Origin: Paenibacillus arenosi
GTDB taxonomy: Bacteria > Bacillota > Bacilli > Paenibacillales > Paenibacillaceae
Length of the DNA: 40,599 nt
Assembly (NCBI RefSeq): GCF_014841135.1
Contig: NZ_JACYTN010000032.1
Span: forward strand, 1-40,599
Direction of reading: 5' to 3'
The position numbers and the translations under genes were made by a program. The notes under the pieces were generated by a model that was not told where the DNA came from, did not search any database, and worked only from the letters and a program-made list of their open reading frames with translations. Below are positions 9,315-17,211 of this stretch, piece after piece; the first letter of the stretch is position 1; the number at the start of each line of letters is the position of its first letter.

Positions 9315-10100
9315 ATGTTTAACATGAATGAAATTGTAGGCAGTCACGATATTCTCATGATTACGCTAGATACGCTGCGGTATGACGTCGCTGTACTGGA
9401 GGAAGAAAACTGTCCGAATTTGTGCGGGGCAGGGCATTGGGAAAAGCGACATACGCCGGGCAGCTTCACATATGCAGCTCATCATGCTTTCTTTGGCGGA
9501 TTTCTGCCCACACCCGCTACGACAAATAAAGCAGATCATGTCCGATTGTTTCATTCGAAAAATACGGGATTAAAGACACATCCGTATACATGGCAATTCG
9601 ATACAACGGATATCGTATCTGGATTGCAGGCAGTTGGCTACCGCACGATTTGTATAGGTGGAGTCATCTTTTTTAGTAAAAAAGTTCCGCTCGCCAAAGT
9701 TCTTCCAAGCTACTTCCAAGAAAGCTATTGGCGGATGACATTTGGGGTTACGAATCAACGCTCTACCGAACATCAGGTGAACCATGCCATCAAGCTGCTA
9801 CACAATTCGGATCAGACAGAACGTCTGTTTATGTTTATGAATGTATCAGCGATTCATGGGCCCAATCATTATTTTATACCAGGAGCAAAGAAAGACTCCA
9901 TAGAGACGCAGCGCGCGGCACTCCGATATGTGGACGGCGAGCTTGGTCGATTATTTCAGGCATTCCGAGAACGAGAACGGCCTGTATTTTGCATGGTATT
10001 TTCAGATCATGGCACCGCATATGGTGAGGATGGATATAACGGTCATAGGCTAGCACATGAGGTCGTGTGGAACGTACCTTATCGTGAATTTATTTTGTAA
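9315..10100 (+). CDS. STM4013/SEN3800 family hydrolase (alkaline phosphatase/sulfatase fold)
   Basis: The 261-residue protein shows the bimetal core of the alkaline phosphatase superfamily: ILMITLDTLRYDV (13-25) with the first aspartate, HTPGSFTYAAHHAFFGG (46-62) where the nucleophile Thr/Ser is expected, and near the C terminus FSDHGTAYGEDGYNGHRLAH (229-248) supplying Asp-His and later His ligands. There is no CxPSR sulfatase signature, so formylglycine-dependent sulfatase activity is not supported; phosphomonoester or phosphodiester hydrolysis or phosphotransfer is more likely. No signal peptide is seen, so it acts in the cytoplasm with the other operon products. AGAGGA precedes the ATG by nine bases. 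The stop is 16 bases before the radical SAM gene start. Confidence 0.85.
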   Translation: MFNMNEIVGSHDILMITLDTLRYDVAVLEEENCPNLCGAGHWEKRHTPGSFTYAAHHAFFGGFLPTPATTNKADHVRLFHSKNTGLKTHPYTWQFDTTDIVSGLQAVGYRTICIGGVIFFSKKVPLAKVLPSYFQESYWRMTFGVTNQRSTEHQVNHAIKLLHNSDQTERLFMFMNVSAIHGPNHYFIPGAKKDSIETQRAALRYVDGELGRLFQAFRERERPVFCMVFSDHGTAYGEDGYNGHRLAHEVVWNVPYREFIL

Positions 10101-10116
10101 AGTGAGAGAAGGGACT

Positions 10117-11496
10117 ATGATGAGCCTTACGGTCTACCCAAATTACATGGACATCATCCAGAACTCGGAGGCTCTGCGCAGCTGGAAGGATAACCTAACA
10201 TCAGAGCCTTACCGGTCTTATTTATACGCATATCCACACAAAACCTCCTATAGAGAATTAGAGAGGAAGCTGCCCTTATCGGAACTGTGGAGTCAGGAAA
10301 AGGCAGATTCACTCTTTTTATATATGCATATCCCGTTTTGTGGAGCACGCTGCGGATTTTGCAATTTGTTCACACTGCCTGACAAGAGGGCTGATGTACA
10401 TACGAACTATGTCGATGCTTTGGAGAGACAAGCTGCACAATGGGCCACGCTCATTCCAAATGCACCAATTGCTCGATTTGCTGTTGGAGGCGGCACACCG
10501 ACTTTGCTGCAACCTGACCAGTTGGATCGGTTGTTTCATATTGCTCAACATGGAATGGGAATGGATCCGAGTCAAGCTTCCATCTCGGTAGAAACATCTC
10601 CCGAGACGATAAGCACCGAACGATTGGACATTTTAAAGAGTAGGCAGGTCGATCGGGTCAGTATGGGCATTCAAAGCTTCGTTGAATTTGAAGCGGATGC
10701 AATCTACCGTCCCCAAAAGCCTCAGGAAGTCGAAAGAGCTCTGAGACAGCTCAAGTTGTATTCATTTCCGATTCTGAATCTAGATTTGATATATGGTCTT
10801 CCCGGTCAAACCCTAGATTCATGGATATATTCGTTAGATAAGGCGTTGTCCTATGATCCAGAAGAGCTATTTATTTATCCGCTGTATACGCGAGAACACA
10901 CGATTGTAAAGCCAGAGCAGATCAGACAGAGTGGCGAGGATCAAAGGCTTCTGTTGTATCGTGCAGCGAGGGATCGATTACTTGCACATGGATATACCCA
11001 GTACTCTATGCGCAGATTTGCCAAAGCGGAAGCGGGTTCAAAGAAATCATTGCTTCCTTATGGTTGTCAGGAGGAGGGGATGATCGGACTTGGTTGTGGA
11101 GCACGCTCTTACACAAGAACGGTTCATTACTCTTCACGCTACAGCGTAGGTCGTTCTGCTACTGCAAGCATCATTGCCGATTACGTAGCTTCGTCCGACT
11201 ACACTCATGCTGATTACGGTATTGTGTTAAGCAGGGATGACCAGCAGCGAAGATTTATACTGAAAGCACTGCTTCATACGGAAGGCTTGGCATTGAGCGA
11301 ATATACAGAGCGGTTTGCAACATCAGCTCTCAACGATTATCCAGAGTTGAATCTCCTCTTGCATACAGAGCTTGCTGTTATAGAGCATGAGATACTGCAA
11401 CTGACGGATGAAGGGTTAATGTACTCCGATTCCATAGGAGATTGGTTCATCTCTCCGGAAATACGGTCGCGTATGGAAAGCTGTGTACTGTCATGA
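10117..11496 (+). CDS. STM4012 family radical SAM protein (HemN-like)
   Basis: The 459-residue protein has a CX3CX2C cluster site in HIPFCGARCGFCNLF (C75, C79, C82), followed by AVGGGTPTLL (122-131), the SAM-binding GGGTP motif, then DRVSMGIQSF and DLIYGLPGQT, the order typical of HemN/HemW-like radical SAM enzymes, and a C-terminal winged-helix-like region. It is not HemN itself: the operon context and family match point to STM4012. HemW-like proteins can bind haem, and radical SAM methylases of this subgroup use two SAM molecules, so either chemistry is possible. ATG codons at 10117 and 10120 both follow AGAAGGG; the longer in-frame opening to 10057 overlaps the previous gene. Its TGA overlaps the next ATG (ATGA at 11493-11496), implying translational coupling. 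Confidence 0.9.
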   Translation: MMSLTVYPNYMDIIQNSEALRSWKDNLTSEPYRSYLYAYPHKTSYRELERKLPLSELWSQEKADSLFLYMHIPFCGARCGFCNLFTLPDKRADVHTNYVDALERQAAQWATLIPNAPIARFAVGGGTPTLLQPDQLDRLFHIAQHGMGMDPSQASISVETSPETISTERLDILKSRQVDRVSMGIQSFVEFEADAIYRPQKPQEVERALRQLKLYSFPILNLDLIYGLPGQTLDSWIYSLDKALSYDPEELFIYPLYTREHTIVKPEQIRQSGEDQRLLLYRAARDRLLAHGYTQYSMRRFAKAEAGSKKSLLPYGCQEEGMIGLGCGARSYTRTVHYSSRYSVGRSATASIIADYVASSDYTHADYGIVLSRDDQQRRFILKALLHTEGLALSEYTERFATSALNDYPELNLLLHTELAVIEHEILQLTDEGLMYSDSIGDWFISPEIRSRMESCVLS

Positions 11497-12350
11497 AGGC
11501 GACCATTTATTTTCGCGGGAGCCTGAGCTCTTGCAATTATGACTGCCCTTACTGTCCTTTTAGCAAAAATATTGATAGTCAAGAGACATTGACGAAGGAT
11601 AGGCTGCAAGTACAGAAGTTTGTCGACTGGGTAGGGAAGCAAGAAGAAAGCGGACATCAGCTATCTGTGTTTTTCAACCCATATGGCGAAGGACTTACGC
11701 ATCGTTGGTATAGAGAGGCCATGGTTAAGCTGTCCCACATGCAGCACGTTAATAAAGTCGCAATACAAACCAACTTATCCGCTAAGCTAGATTGGACGCG
11801 GGATCTGAACCCAATTACGGCTGCATTTTGGGTAACCTATCACCCTGGCCAGACGAAGGAAGAGCGATTTTTACAGCAATGCGGTAAGCTTTATGAGCAA
11901 AAAATATCGTTCAGTGTAGGGTCTGTTGGGCTTAAGAGTGCGTTTAGCTCCATTTCTTCATTAAGGAATGCACTGCCTGATGATGTTTATATGTGGGTGA
12001 ACGCCTACAAAGATAAAAAAGATTACTATTCTGCCGAGGATTTAGCATTTTTAAGCGATGTGGACCCTTATTTTGGCCTTAATGCCCAGGATTACGATAG
12101 TATGGACAAGCCGTGCCGCGCTGGAAAAAATGTGTTCTATGTCCAAGGAGACGGTCGCGTAAAGCGCTGCTATAAGGATCGTCTAGTGATCGGAAATTTG
12201 TATAGAGATGGGCTTGATGGCATTGCTCAAGAACGCCCGTGTCGTATGAGGCAATGTGATTGTTATATAGGCTATATCCATATGGAGGAGCAGCCGTTCG
12301 ATTCTATTTACGGAGAACGCGCGCTCGAACGGATTGCTATATTATCGTAA
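11493..12350 (+). CDS. STM4011 family radical SAM protein with extra C-terminal cysteines
   Basis: The 285-residue protein begins with RGSLSSCNYDCPYCPF, giving the CX3CX2C site (C14, C18, C21) for a [4Fe-4S] cluster that cleaves SAM. FFNPYGEGLTH (60-70) sits where the SAM-binding glycine-rich loop is expected. The C-terminal third has cysteines at 208, 226, 250, 255 and 257, including PCRMRQCDC, a spacing like SPASM/Twitch domains that bind auxiliary Fe-S clusters and often act on peptides or proteins. It starts inside the stop of the preceding radical SAM gene, so the two enzymes are made together, perhaps as successive steps or a complex. It is the last gene of the operon; no clear terminator directly follows. 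Confidence 0.88.
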   Translation: MKATIYFRGSLSSCNYDCPYCPFSKNIDSQETLTKDRLQVQKFVDWVGKQEESGHQLSVFFNPYGEGLTHRWYREAMVKLSHMQHVNKVAIQTNLSAKLDWTRDLNPITAAFWVTYHPGQTKEERFLQQCGKLYEQKISFSVGSVGLKSAFSSISSLRNALPDDVYMWVNAYKDKKDYYSAEDLAFLSDVDPYFGLNAQDYDSMDKPCRAGKNVFYVQGDGRVKRCYKDRLVIGNLYRDGLDGIAQERPCRMRQCDCYIGYIHMEEQPFDSIYGERALERIAILS

Positions 12351-12590
12351 AGGGGAAACAGCGGGTATCAATACACCTTCAAGTAAGTAAACGACCATTC
12401 CGTGAGATAGGGCGTATAAATTGGAGGTGTTTTTTGCATGTAAAGTAAAATGAACTATCCTGTAATAATATAAGCGAAAATGAAAACGATGAAATAACCT
12501 TTCACAAACTGAATTGGAATGCATATCCATAAAGAGTAATCAATCATATTCTCTTGGTGAAAACCTACTTTTAGGAGGTAGATTGACATT

Positions 12591-13016
12591 ATGGGTTTGC
12601 ATAAAAAGGTAAGGACAAGAATCTTTTTGTTGTTACTAACACTAATATGTATCATTCCGCTAGCAACGGCGAGCGCAATAGGGGATCCGCCAGTAACTTC
12701 CCAGAGCGGGGATGGAAAGTGGAATTGGGTAGGTGAAGATCGGCTAATTAGATTAGGCCCCAATTTTTACGTAAGCAGTCCTACTGTCAATTCTACTGGG
12801 GGAGATTTCAGAGTGTGTTCAACAGCGCACGATTACTATACTTTATACGAAGCTGATTCTGTACCCAATCCTCCTGATTTAGTATGGACTGAAAAAACCG
12901 GCAGCGACGGTTGTGCAGTTTGGCGAAAAATCGGTAGATTTGTGGACGGAGACAATAGAAAAGCCGAATTTTATATTATTGGGTCTAGGGCAGCATACGT
13001 ATGGTTTTATGATTGA
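12591..13016 (+). CDS. Small secreted protein of unknown function
   Basis: The 141-residue product starts with a classical signal peptide: MGLHKKVRTR, then a hydrophobic core, with a likely cleavage after ATASA at about residue 29. The mature part of about 112 residues is rich in Trp, Tyr and Gly, has two cysteines (FRVCSTA and GCAVWR) that could form a disulfide, and ends VWFYD. I do not recognise a family. AGGAGG lies twelve bases before the ATG, which is long, so initiation could be weak or start elsewhere. It follows the radical SAM operon by 240 bases without an obvious terminator; whether it is a substrate of that operon or unrelated is unknown. Confidence 0.6.
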   Translation: MGLHKKVRTRIFLLLLTLICIIPLATASAIGDPPVTSQSGDGKWNWVGEDRLIRLGPNFYVSSPTVNSTGGDFRVCSTAHDYYTLYEADSVPNPPDLVWTEKTGSDGCAVWRKIGRFVDGDNRKAEFYIIGSRAAYVWFYD

Positions 13017-13073
13017 TCTGGAAATAGTTGCATTTCAACAGGAAGTTCAGTATGATTTTACTGATAATGAATA

Positions 13074-13147
13074 GGTTTATGTGTGACTGGCGTAGCATGG
13101 GGCACCATGAGGGAGCACATAGATGACAACGGCCGTACGCCTGGGCA
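13074..13147 (+). promoter_or_regulatory. ZTP riboswitch (pfl motif) of purT
   Basis: The sequence has the conserved elements of the ZTP/ZMP aptamer in order: GTGACTGGCG (13083-13092), GGGAGCACAT (13111-13120) and the invariant CCGTACGCCTGGGCA (13133-13147), whose pseudoknot with the first part defines the class. ZTP signals lack of 10-formyltetrahydrofolate. Binding is expected to disrupt the terminator that starts at 13147, switching on purT, which makes FGAR with formate instead of formyl-THF. The identification rests on motif matching by eye and the fitting downstream gene. Confidence 0.92.
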
Positions 13148-13189
13148 GAGGTAAGGGAGTGTATTTCCCTTGCCTCTTTCTTGTATTTT
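13147..13189 (+). terminator. Expression-platform terminator of the ZTP riboswitch
   Basis: AGAGGTAAGGGA (13147-13158) pairs with TCCCTTGCCTCT (13166-13177), followed by TTCTTGTATTTT. It directly abuts the 3' strand of the aptamer pseudoknot, so ligand binding and termination can compete, an arrangement known for ZTP switches. Confidence 0.85.
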
Positions 13190-13233
13190 GACATAACTAA
13201 TCTATTAATTGATGAAAAGAGGAGCTGACAATT

Positions 13234-14394
13234 ATGCTACATACAACAAAACTACTACTGCTGGGCTCGGGAGAACTGGGCAAGGAAGTAATCATTGAGG
13301 CTCAACGTTTAGGAATCGAGACGGTGGCAGTTGATCGCTATGAGCATGCACCTGCTATGCAGGTTGCGCACCGTTGTTATGTGATAGATATGCTGGATGG
13401 GGACAAGCTGCGGAGCGTTATTGAGCAGGAGAAGCCGGATTTGATTGTACCTGAAATTGAGGCTTTGGCTACGTCGGAACTGGTTAAGCTCGAAGATGAA
13501 GGATATCGCGTAATACCGACCGCCAGAGCTGCGAAGCTGACGATGGATCGCGAGGGAATTCGTAGACTTGCGTCTGAGAAGCTGGGTTTGCCTACAGCAG
13601 GCTATCGCTTTGCAGATACATATGAGGAATTTGTTGAGGCCGTACAGCAGATGGGTTATCCGTGTGTAATTAAACCATTGATGAGCTCCTCTGGCAAAGG
13701 ACAGAGTGTCTGCCGAAGTGAGCATGATATTGAACCTTGCTGGCAAACTGCCATGGAAGGCGGACGGGTGCAAAATGGACGGGTCATCATTGAAGAGTTC
13801 ATTACCTTCCAATCCGAAATTACGCTGCTGACAGTACGTTCTGTGAACGGTACAAGCTTCTGCGCACCCATCGGACACATTCAGGAGGACGGAGATTATA
13901 TCGAGTCGTGGCAGCCACATGCGATGAGTGAGCAGCAGCTAGAGGAAGCCAAGTCGATAGCTCGAGCCATCACAGATGAGCTCGGGGGCTATGGATTGTT
14001 TGGTGTTGAACTGTTTCTGACGGCAGACAAAGTGTACTTCAGTGAAGTTTCGCCACGTCCGCATGATACCGGATTAGTCACACTCGTCACTCAGAATCTG
14101 TCTGAGTTTGCACTGCATGTCCGAGCTATCCTCGGATATCCGATTCCGGAGATTACATTGATCACACCTGGAGCCAGCCGACCATTGAAAGCAACACAAG
14201 AGCTGGAGAATTATACGATTACAGGAGCTGAGCATGCTTTGGAAGTTCCGAACACACAGCTACGCATCTTTGGCAAACCGGTTACCAAAGTAGGTAGAAG
14301 GATGGCTGTTGCTCTATCTGGAGCGGACACTGTGGAAATCGCACGTCAGCGCGCGAAGCTGGCACTGGATCAGCTGCAGGTGGAAAAAGCTTGA
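13234..14394 (+). CDS. purT: Formate-dependent GAR transformylase PurT
   Basis: This 386-residue ATP-grasp enzyme forms formyl phosphate from formate and ATP and transfers the formyl group to glycinamide ribonucleotide in de novo purine synthesis, replacing folate-dependent PurN. Marks are [20 protein letters not shown] (N-terminal nucleotide-binding loop), [15 protein letters not shown] (ATP-grasp loop), [18 protein letters not shown], and [20 protein letters not shown] (Mg ligands) with HDTGLVTL. Length is that of PurT (about 390). GAGGAG precedes the ATG. It is monocistronic between its riboswitch and a terminator at 14472-14516. Regulation through ZTP fits: the enzyme is most useful when formyl-THF is scarce. 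Confidence 0.95.
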   Translation: MLHTTKLLLLGSGELGKEVIIEAQRLGIETVAVDRYEHAPAMQVAHRCYVIDMLDGDKLRSVIEQEKPDLIVPEIEALATSELVKLEDEGYRVIPTARAAKLTMDREGIRRLASEKLGLPTAGYRFADTYEEFVEAVQQMGYPCVIKPLMSSSGKGQSVCRSEHDIEPCWQTAMEGGRVQNGRVIIEEFITFQSEITLLTVRSVNGTSFCAPIGHIQEDGDYIESWQPHAMSEQQLEEAKSIARAITDELGGYGLFGVELFLTADKVYFSEVSPRPHDTGLVTLVTQNLSEFALHVRAILGYPIPEITLITPGASRPLKATQELENYTITGAEHALEVPNTQLRIFGKPVTKVGRRMAVALSGADTVEIARQRAKLALDQLQVEKA

Positions 14395-14471
14395 TTCAAC
14401 GAGTTTTATGGACTTTTTGAATGAATCTACTCAGAAGTAGGTAGAGAATGTAAAAGATATGGAATTGTTAA

Positions 14472-14516
14472 AAAAGGGTGTCCCAAAGTCTTAAATGGCC
14501 TAGGGACATCCTTTTC
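14472..14516 (+). terminator. purT terminator
   Basis: AAAAGGGTGTCCC (14472-14484) pairs with GGGACATCCTTTT (14503-14515), then TCTC. It closes the purT unit. Confidence 0.8.
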
Positions 14517-14670
14517 TCATGAGGGAGTAAATCGTACACATTTCCAATATTCAGGTAAAAAGTAGGTGGATTCAAGATAAATGATCACTATAATGAAAAT
14601 AAGATACAAATTATTTAGAGCTTTATTAGGTAATGAACATTAAACATCCATAGTTTTAGGAGGTTATCCT

Positions 14671-15234
14671 GTGGGAAGATCATTCGCAAATTTACATATC
14701 AAGTCGAAAAACCTTGAGAAGACTGTCGAAGCATTAAGAGAGCTAAGCGTAAAGCATCCTAAAGTACTGGGTAAAAATGAAGGTCAAGAAACCAAAATTA
14801 TCATGTATGTAAGTAAAAGCAACGAGGTCTGGATCAGCGTGCTCCACGATTATTTCGTATGGGGGACAGTGAAGAGGATCGGCAAAACGTTGTCCCAGCT
14901 CATCGAGGGACCGGTGATGACTGCCGGATATATGAATGAGGAAATATTCGAGTTATCTATCTTCGGGGATGGAGACATCCAGGCTGAAAGAATCTTTTGC
15001 GAACCTTGGACGAAGGATGAATATGAGCTCAAAGAAGAATGTTTTAATGATGACTATCTCCGAGAAGCGTTAGATATCCGTAGTGAGGATTTTGACGCTT
15101 TAATAAAGATGACAGGACCAGCACAAGCCGTAGATAAGCTATCGGAACTTGTGAAAATATTTTTATGGAGTGATGCGGAGTGGATACCATACGAAGAAGC
15201 TCTCAGAGATAGATTTAGGAAATATGAATTTTAA
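14671..15234 (+). CDS. Hypothetical protein in SMI1/LRR immunity-like cluster
   Basis: A 187-residue, acidic cytoplasmic protein without signal peptide or membrane segment; I recognise no domain. It has an alternating beta/alpha look (LHIKSKNLEKTVEALREL, KIIMYVSKSNEVWISVLHDY) and a helical C-terminal half ending RDRFRKYEF. GTG at 14671 follows TTTTAGGAGG at a good distance. It lies just upstream of a degraded SMI1/KNR4-type gene (21-base gap) and an LRR gene, all on the same strand, a composition often seen in orphan immunity-gene arrays of polymorphic toxin systems. A role as an immunity-type protein is a guess by association. Confidence 0.6.
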   Translation: MGRSFANLHIKSKNLEKTVEALRELSVKHPKVLGKNEGQETKIIMYVSKSNEVWISVLHDYFVWGTVKRIGKTLSQLIEGPVMTAGYMNEEIFELSIFGDGDIQAERIFCEPWTKDEYELKEECFNDDYLREALDIRSEDFDALIKMTGPAQAVDKLSELVKIFLWSDAEWIPYEEALRDRFRKYEF

Positions 15235-15254
15235 AAGAGTGGAGGTCATCCTGC

Positions 15255-15590
15255 ATGGCTAAGGACGTGTGGGATAACATTTTAAAACATATTGAAACGA
15301 TATCACAGCCGATTTATTCTACCGTTAACCCTCCTGCTACCGAAGAAGAAATTGACCTCTTAGAAAGCACATTAAACGTCCAACTACCGAGCGATTTTCA
15401 TTACTATCCACATGAAATGGACAACATGAACAAGTACCTTTTATCGGCTACAACTCCTTTTATCTGTCCCGGATATCATCGAAACATGGTCTATGATGAA
15501 TGATTTGTTGGAGGAAGAAGAGCAGGTGGAGTGGATCGACGAAGATCGACTCTGATTTGGAGCAAAAAATGGATTCCGTTAGGAGGTTAA
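15255..15590 (+). pseudogene. Degraded SMI1/KNR4 family gene
   Basis: The first 82 codons (15255-15503) begin like SMI1/KNR4 proteins: PPATEEEIDLLESTLNVQLPSDF matches the usual opening helix, but the tryptophan-containing core that should follow is missing. Family-like pieces then appear in other frames: ETWSMMNDLLEEEEQ near 15483-15527 (the W..M..LL segment) and IWSKKWIPLGG just before the TAA at 15588-15590 (the W..WIP.G segment). So an internal deletion plus at least two frameshifts have broken the gene. Intact SMI1/KNR4 proteins, about 150 residues or more, commonly act as toxin-immunity proteins. The ribosome binding site and start remain intact (GGAGG before ATG at 15255). Confidence 0.72.
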
Positions 15591-15593
15591 AAA

Positions 15594-16616
15594 ATGCGTA
15601 AGAAATGGAAAAGAAAGATTTTGATCAATAATCCTGATGCGCTGGATCGAGTACAGATCAAGCAGGACTTGCGCGCTGGTAACCAAGTGATTGTTCAGTT
15701 CTCTCACCCGGATTTTTATGGCTCTATTTTGGAGGAAGTGGATGAGCTTTGCGCACGTTTCGATGAAAACTTCGGAGTACGTTTCTACGGGCATAATTCC
15801 CTCTCGTTCGATGCTCGTACGCTCCTGAAGATTCCTCATGTCAAAAACCTGCATCTAAATAGTCTTATCCACGCACATAACATTGAAACATTGTCTGCTT
15901 TGAAACACATACACAGTTTGCATGTGGGCATACATGAGCTGGAGAATTCGGATATTTTGGGAATAGACTCACTTCGATCTTTAAGAGATTTATCCATTAT
16001 TTCGGACAAAAAGCTTCTCAACCTGCAATATGTTAAGGAGTTCTCTCATCTGGAACACTTGCATGTTGGGGGCAAGGTGAAAAACCTGGAGGCACTCGGC
16101 TATCTGGAAGGGTTAAATTATCTCGCGCTACATTCGATTAGTAAATTACCGTTACATTTTATAAACCGATTGAAGAAGTTGAAACATCTTCGCATCTTAC
16201 TTGGAGGGCGAGAGCATATTCAGGAAATCGAAGAGAATGAAATTGATCACTTGGAAATTTGTAGAATCCGGGGTTTTCATGACCTGAGTAATATTACGAG
16301 ATTCCGAGCGTTGACGAGCCTTACGATTGAGGATCAAGCTCAGATGCGTGAAATTAGCTTTGATCGTGGGATGGAGACGTTGGAGGAGATGACGATTTCA
16401 AATTGTAAAGGTTTATCATTTTTGTCGGATATGGAGCGGCTACCGTCACTGCGCAAGCTCCGCATTTTCAAAACGGCCATTGATTTTGATTCCTTCATCC
16501 AGCAAAAGCTTCCGCGTGCATTGTCCGAGTTAGAATTTACAACATCCAAAAGCAAAGTAGACTTAGAAATACAAGATTCCTTATTCAAGCTGGGTTTTCA
16601 AAGATGGAGCATCTAA
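15594..16616 (+). CDS. Leucine-rich repeat protein
   Basis: The 340-residue protein is an LRR solenoid with repeats about 22-24 residues apart: VKNLHLNSLIHAHNI, IHSLHVGIHELENSD, LRDLSIISDKKLLNL, LEHLHVGGKVKNLE, LNYLALHSISKLP, LKHLRILLGG, LTSLTIEDQAQM, LEEMTISNCKGLSFL and LRKLRIFKTAIDFD. No signal peptide or membrane anchor is present, so it is cytoplasmic. GGAGG sits before the ATG at 15594, reusing the end of the broken SMI1 gene. It differs from the STM4015-like LRR protein upstream (clearer, shorter repeats) but both point to protein-binding scaffolds. In this neighbourhood it may be an immunity-type protein; the ligand is unknown. Confidence 0.75.
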   Translation: MRKKWKRKILINNPDALDRVQIKQDLRAGNQVIVQFSHPDFYGSILEEVDELCARFDENFGVRFYGHNSLSFDARTLLKIPHVKNLHLNSLIHAHNIETLSALKHIHSLHVGIHELENSDILGIDSLRSLRDLSIISDKKLLNLQYVKEFSHLEHLHVGGKVKNLEALGYLEGLNYLALHSISKLPLHFINRLKKLKHLRILLGGREHIQEIEENEIDHLEICRIRGFHDLSNITRFRALTSLTIEDQAQMREISFDRGMETLEEMTISNCKGLSFLSDMERLPSLRKLRIFKTAIDFDSFIQQKLPRALSELEFTTSKSKVDLEIQDSLFKLGFQRWSI

Positions 16617-16840
16617 TTCATAGAGTAGAAGAAAGGATGAAGAAAGTGCCAAATGATAACCAAGCTCGCGTTTCTGCTTTTATTAAAGAAGAAGGCAGTT
16701 ATTCTCTTGACCTGACGGGTCCACGCAGCCACACTCTTGTTATGCGACCCGGTGTGGGCAGTTTATCTATCGGACCAGCGCAATCGGGAAAAAAGGCGGA
16801 CCTTCACGTTGCGCCACAATATTGGCTGGGACTGAGATAA
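16604..16840 (+). CDS. Short hypothetical protein overlapping the LRR gene
   Basis: A 78-codon frame overlaps the last 13 bases of the LRR gene and could be translationally coupled; no clear ribosome binding site of its own is seen. The product is basic, with a glycine-rich beta-like middle (HTLVMRPGVGSLSIGP) and ends WLGLR. I do not recognise it. The density of plausible residues and lack of rare-codon runs argue for a real or recently truncated gene, but the short length and the missing ribosome binding site leave it open; it may be the N-terminal remnant of a longer protein. Confidence 0.4.
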   Translation: MEHLIHRVEERMKKVPNDNQARVSAFIKEEGSYSLDLTGPRSHTLVMRPGVGSLSIGPAQSGKKADLHVAPQYWLGLR

Positions 16841-16959
16841 CCTATGAAGCATGCGTTAATGGAGAGATTAGAGATTTTTATTCATCGGGAAGAATAAGCG
16901 TTTGTAGGAAATGCTAGTAGAGAAGAAATGGCTTGCATAACCGATGGTTAATATTAACA

Positions 16960-16990
16960 TTGACAATTATACGTTTTTTAAAAATAATAG
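16960..16990 (+). promoter_or_regulatory. Promoter of the codBA attenuator transcript
   Basis: A perfect -35, TTGACA (16960-16965), is followed by AATAAT/TAATAG at 983-990 of this block as a -10 with 17-19 base spacing. Transcription would start just ahead of the PyrR-type element. Confidence 0.55.
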
Positions 16991-17007
16991 TATGTAATTG
17001 AATACTG

Positions 17008-17045
17008 GTACCTTTAATTCAGTCCAGAGAGGCTGACAAGGGAAG
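17008..17045 (+). promoter_or_regulatory. PyrR-binding loop of a pyr-type attenuator
   Basis: AGTCCAGAGAGGCT at 17021-17034 is the conserved anti-antiterminator sequence bound by PyrR-UMP in Bacillus pyr operons. It is followed by GACAAGGG and, about 90 bases on, by a strong terminator whose arm contains CTTGTCA, complementary to the TGACAAG here, so alternative pairing is visible. PyrR would stabilise the anti-antiterminator when UMP is high, allowing termination before codB. PyrR itself is not in the window. Confidence 0.88.
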
Positions 17046-17121
17046 CGGATCTATTTATTCACGCGTGTACAGGGCATATTCCGTCAGGGATGCTTTGCTT
17101 TTTCGCGCGGTTTAAGATGTA

Positions 17122-17170
17122 AAAAAGAGGCTACTTGTCAGTTTGATACATGACAAGTAGCCTCTTTTTC
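17122..17170 (+). terminator. Attenuator terminator upstream of codB
   Basis: AAAAAGAGGCTACTTGTCA (17122-17140) and TGACAAGTAGCCTCTTTTT (17151-17169) form a 19-bp perfect stem followed by C-TG-CTTTTT. Lying inside the leader 42 bases before the codB start, it works as the attenuator partner of the PyrR site. Confidence 0.9.
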
Positions 17171-17211
17171 TGCTTTTTGGTATCAGAACACTTTAAGCTG
17201 GAGGTATTCTG

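Noticed and set aside
10057..10116. Upstream extension of the STM4012-type gene with a start at 10057
   Set aside because: It overlaps the preceding hydrolase gene by 44 bases, while ATG at 10117/10120 has a good ribosome binding site.
11442..11492. Upstream extension of the STM4011-type gene
   Set aside because: The ATGA overlap at 11493 gives natural translational coupling, and the CX3CX2C motif begins shortly after that start as expected.
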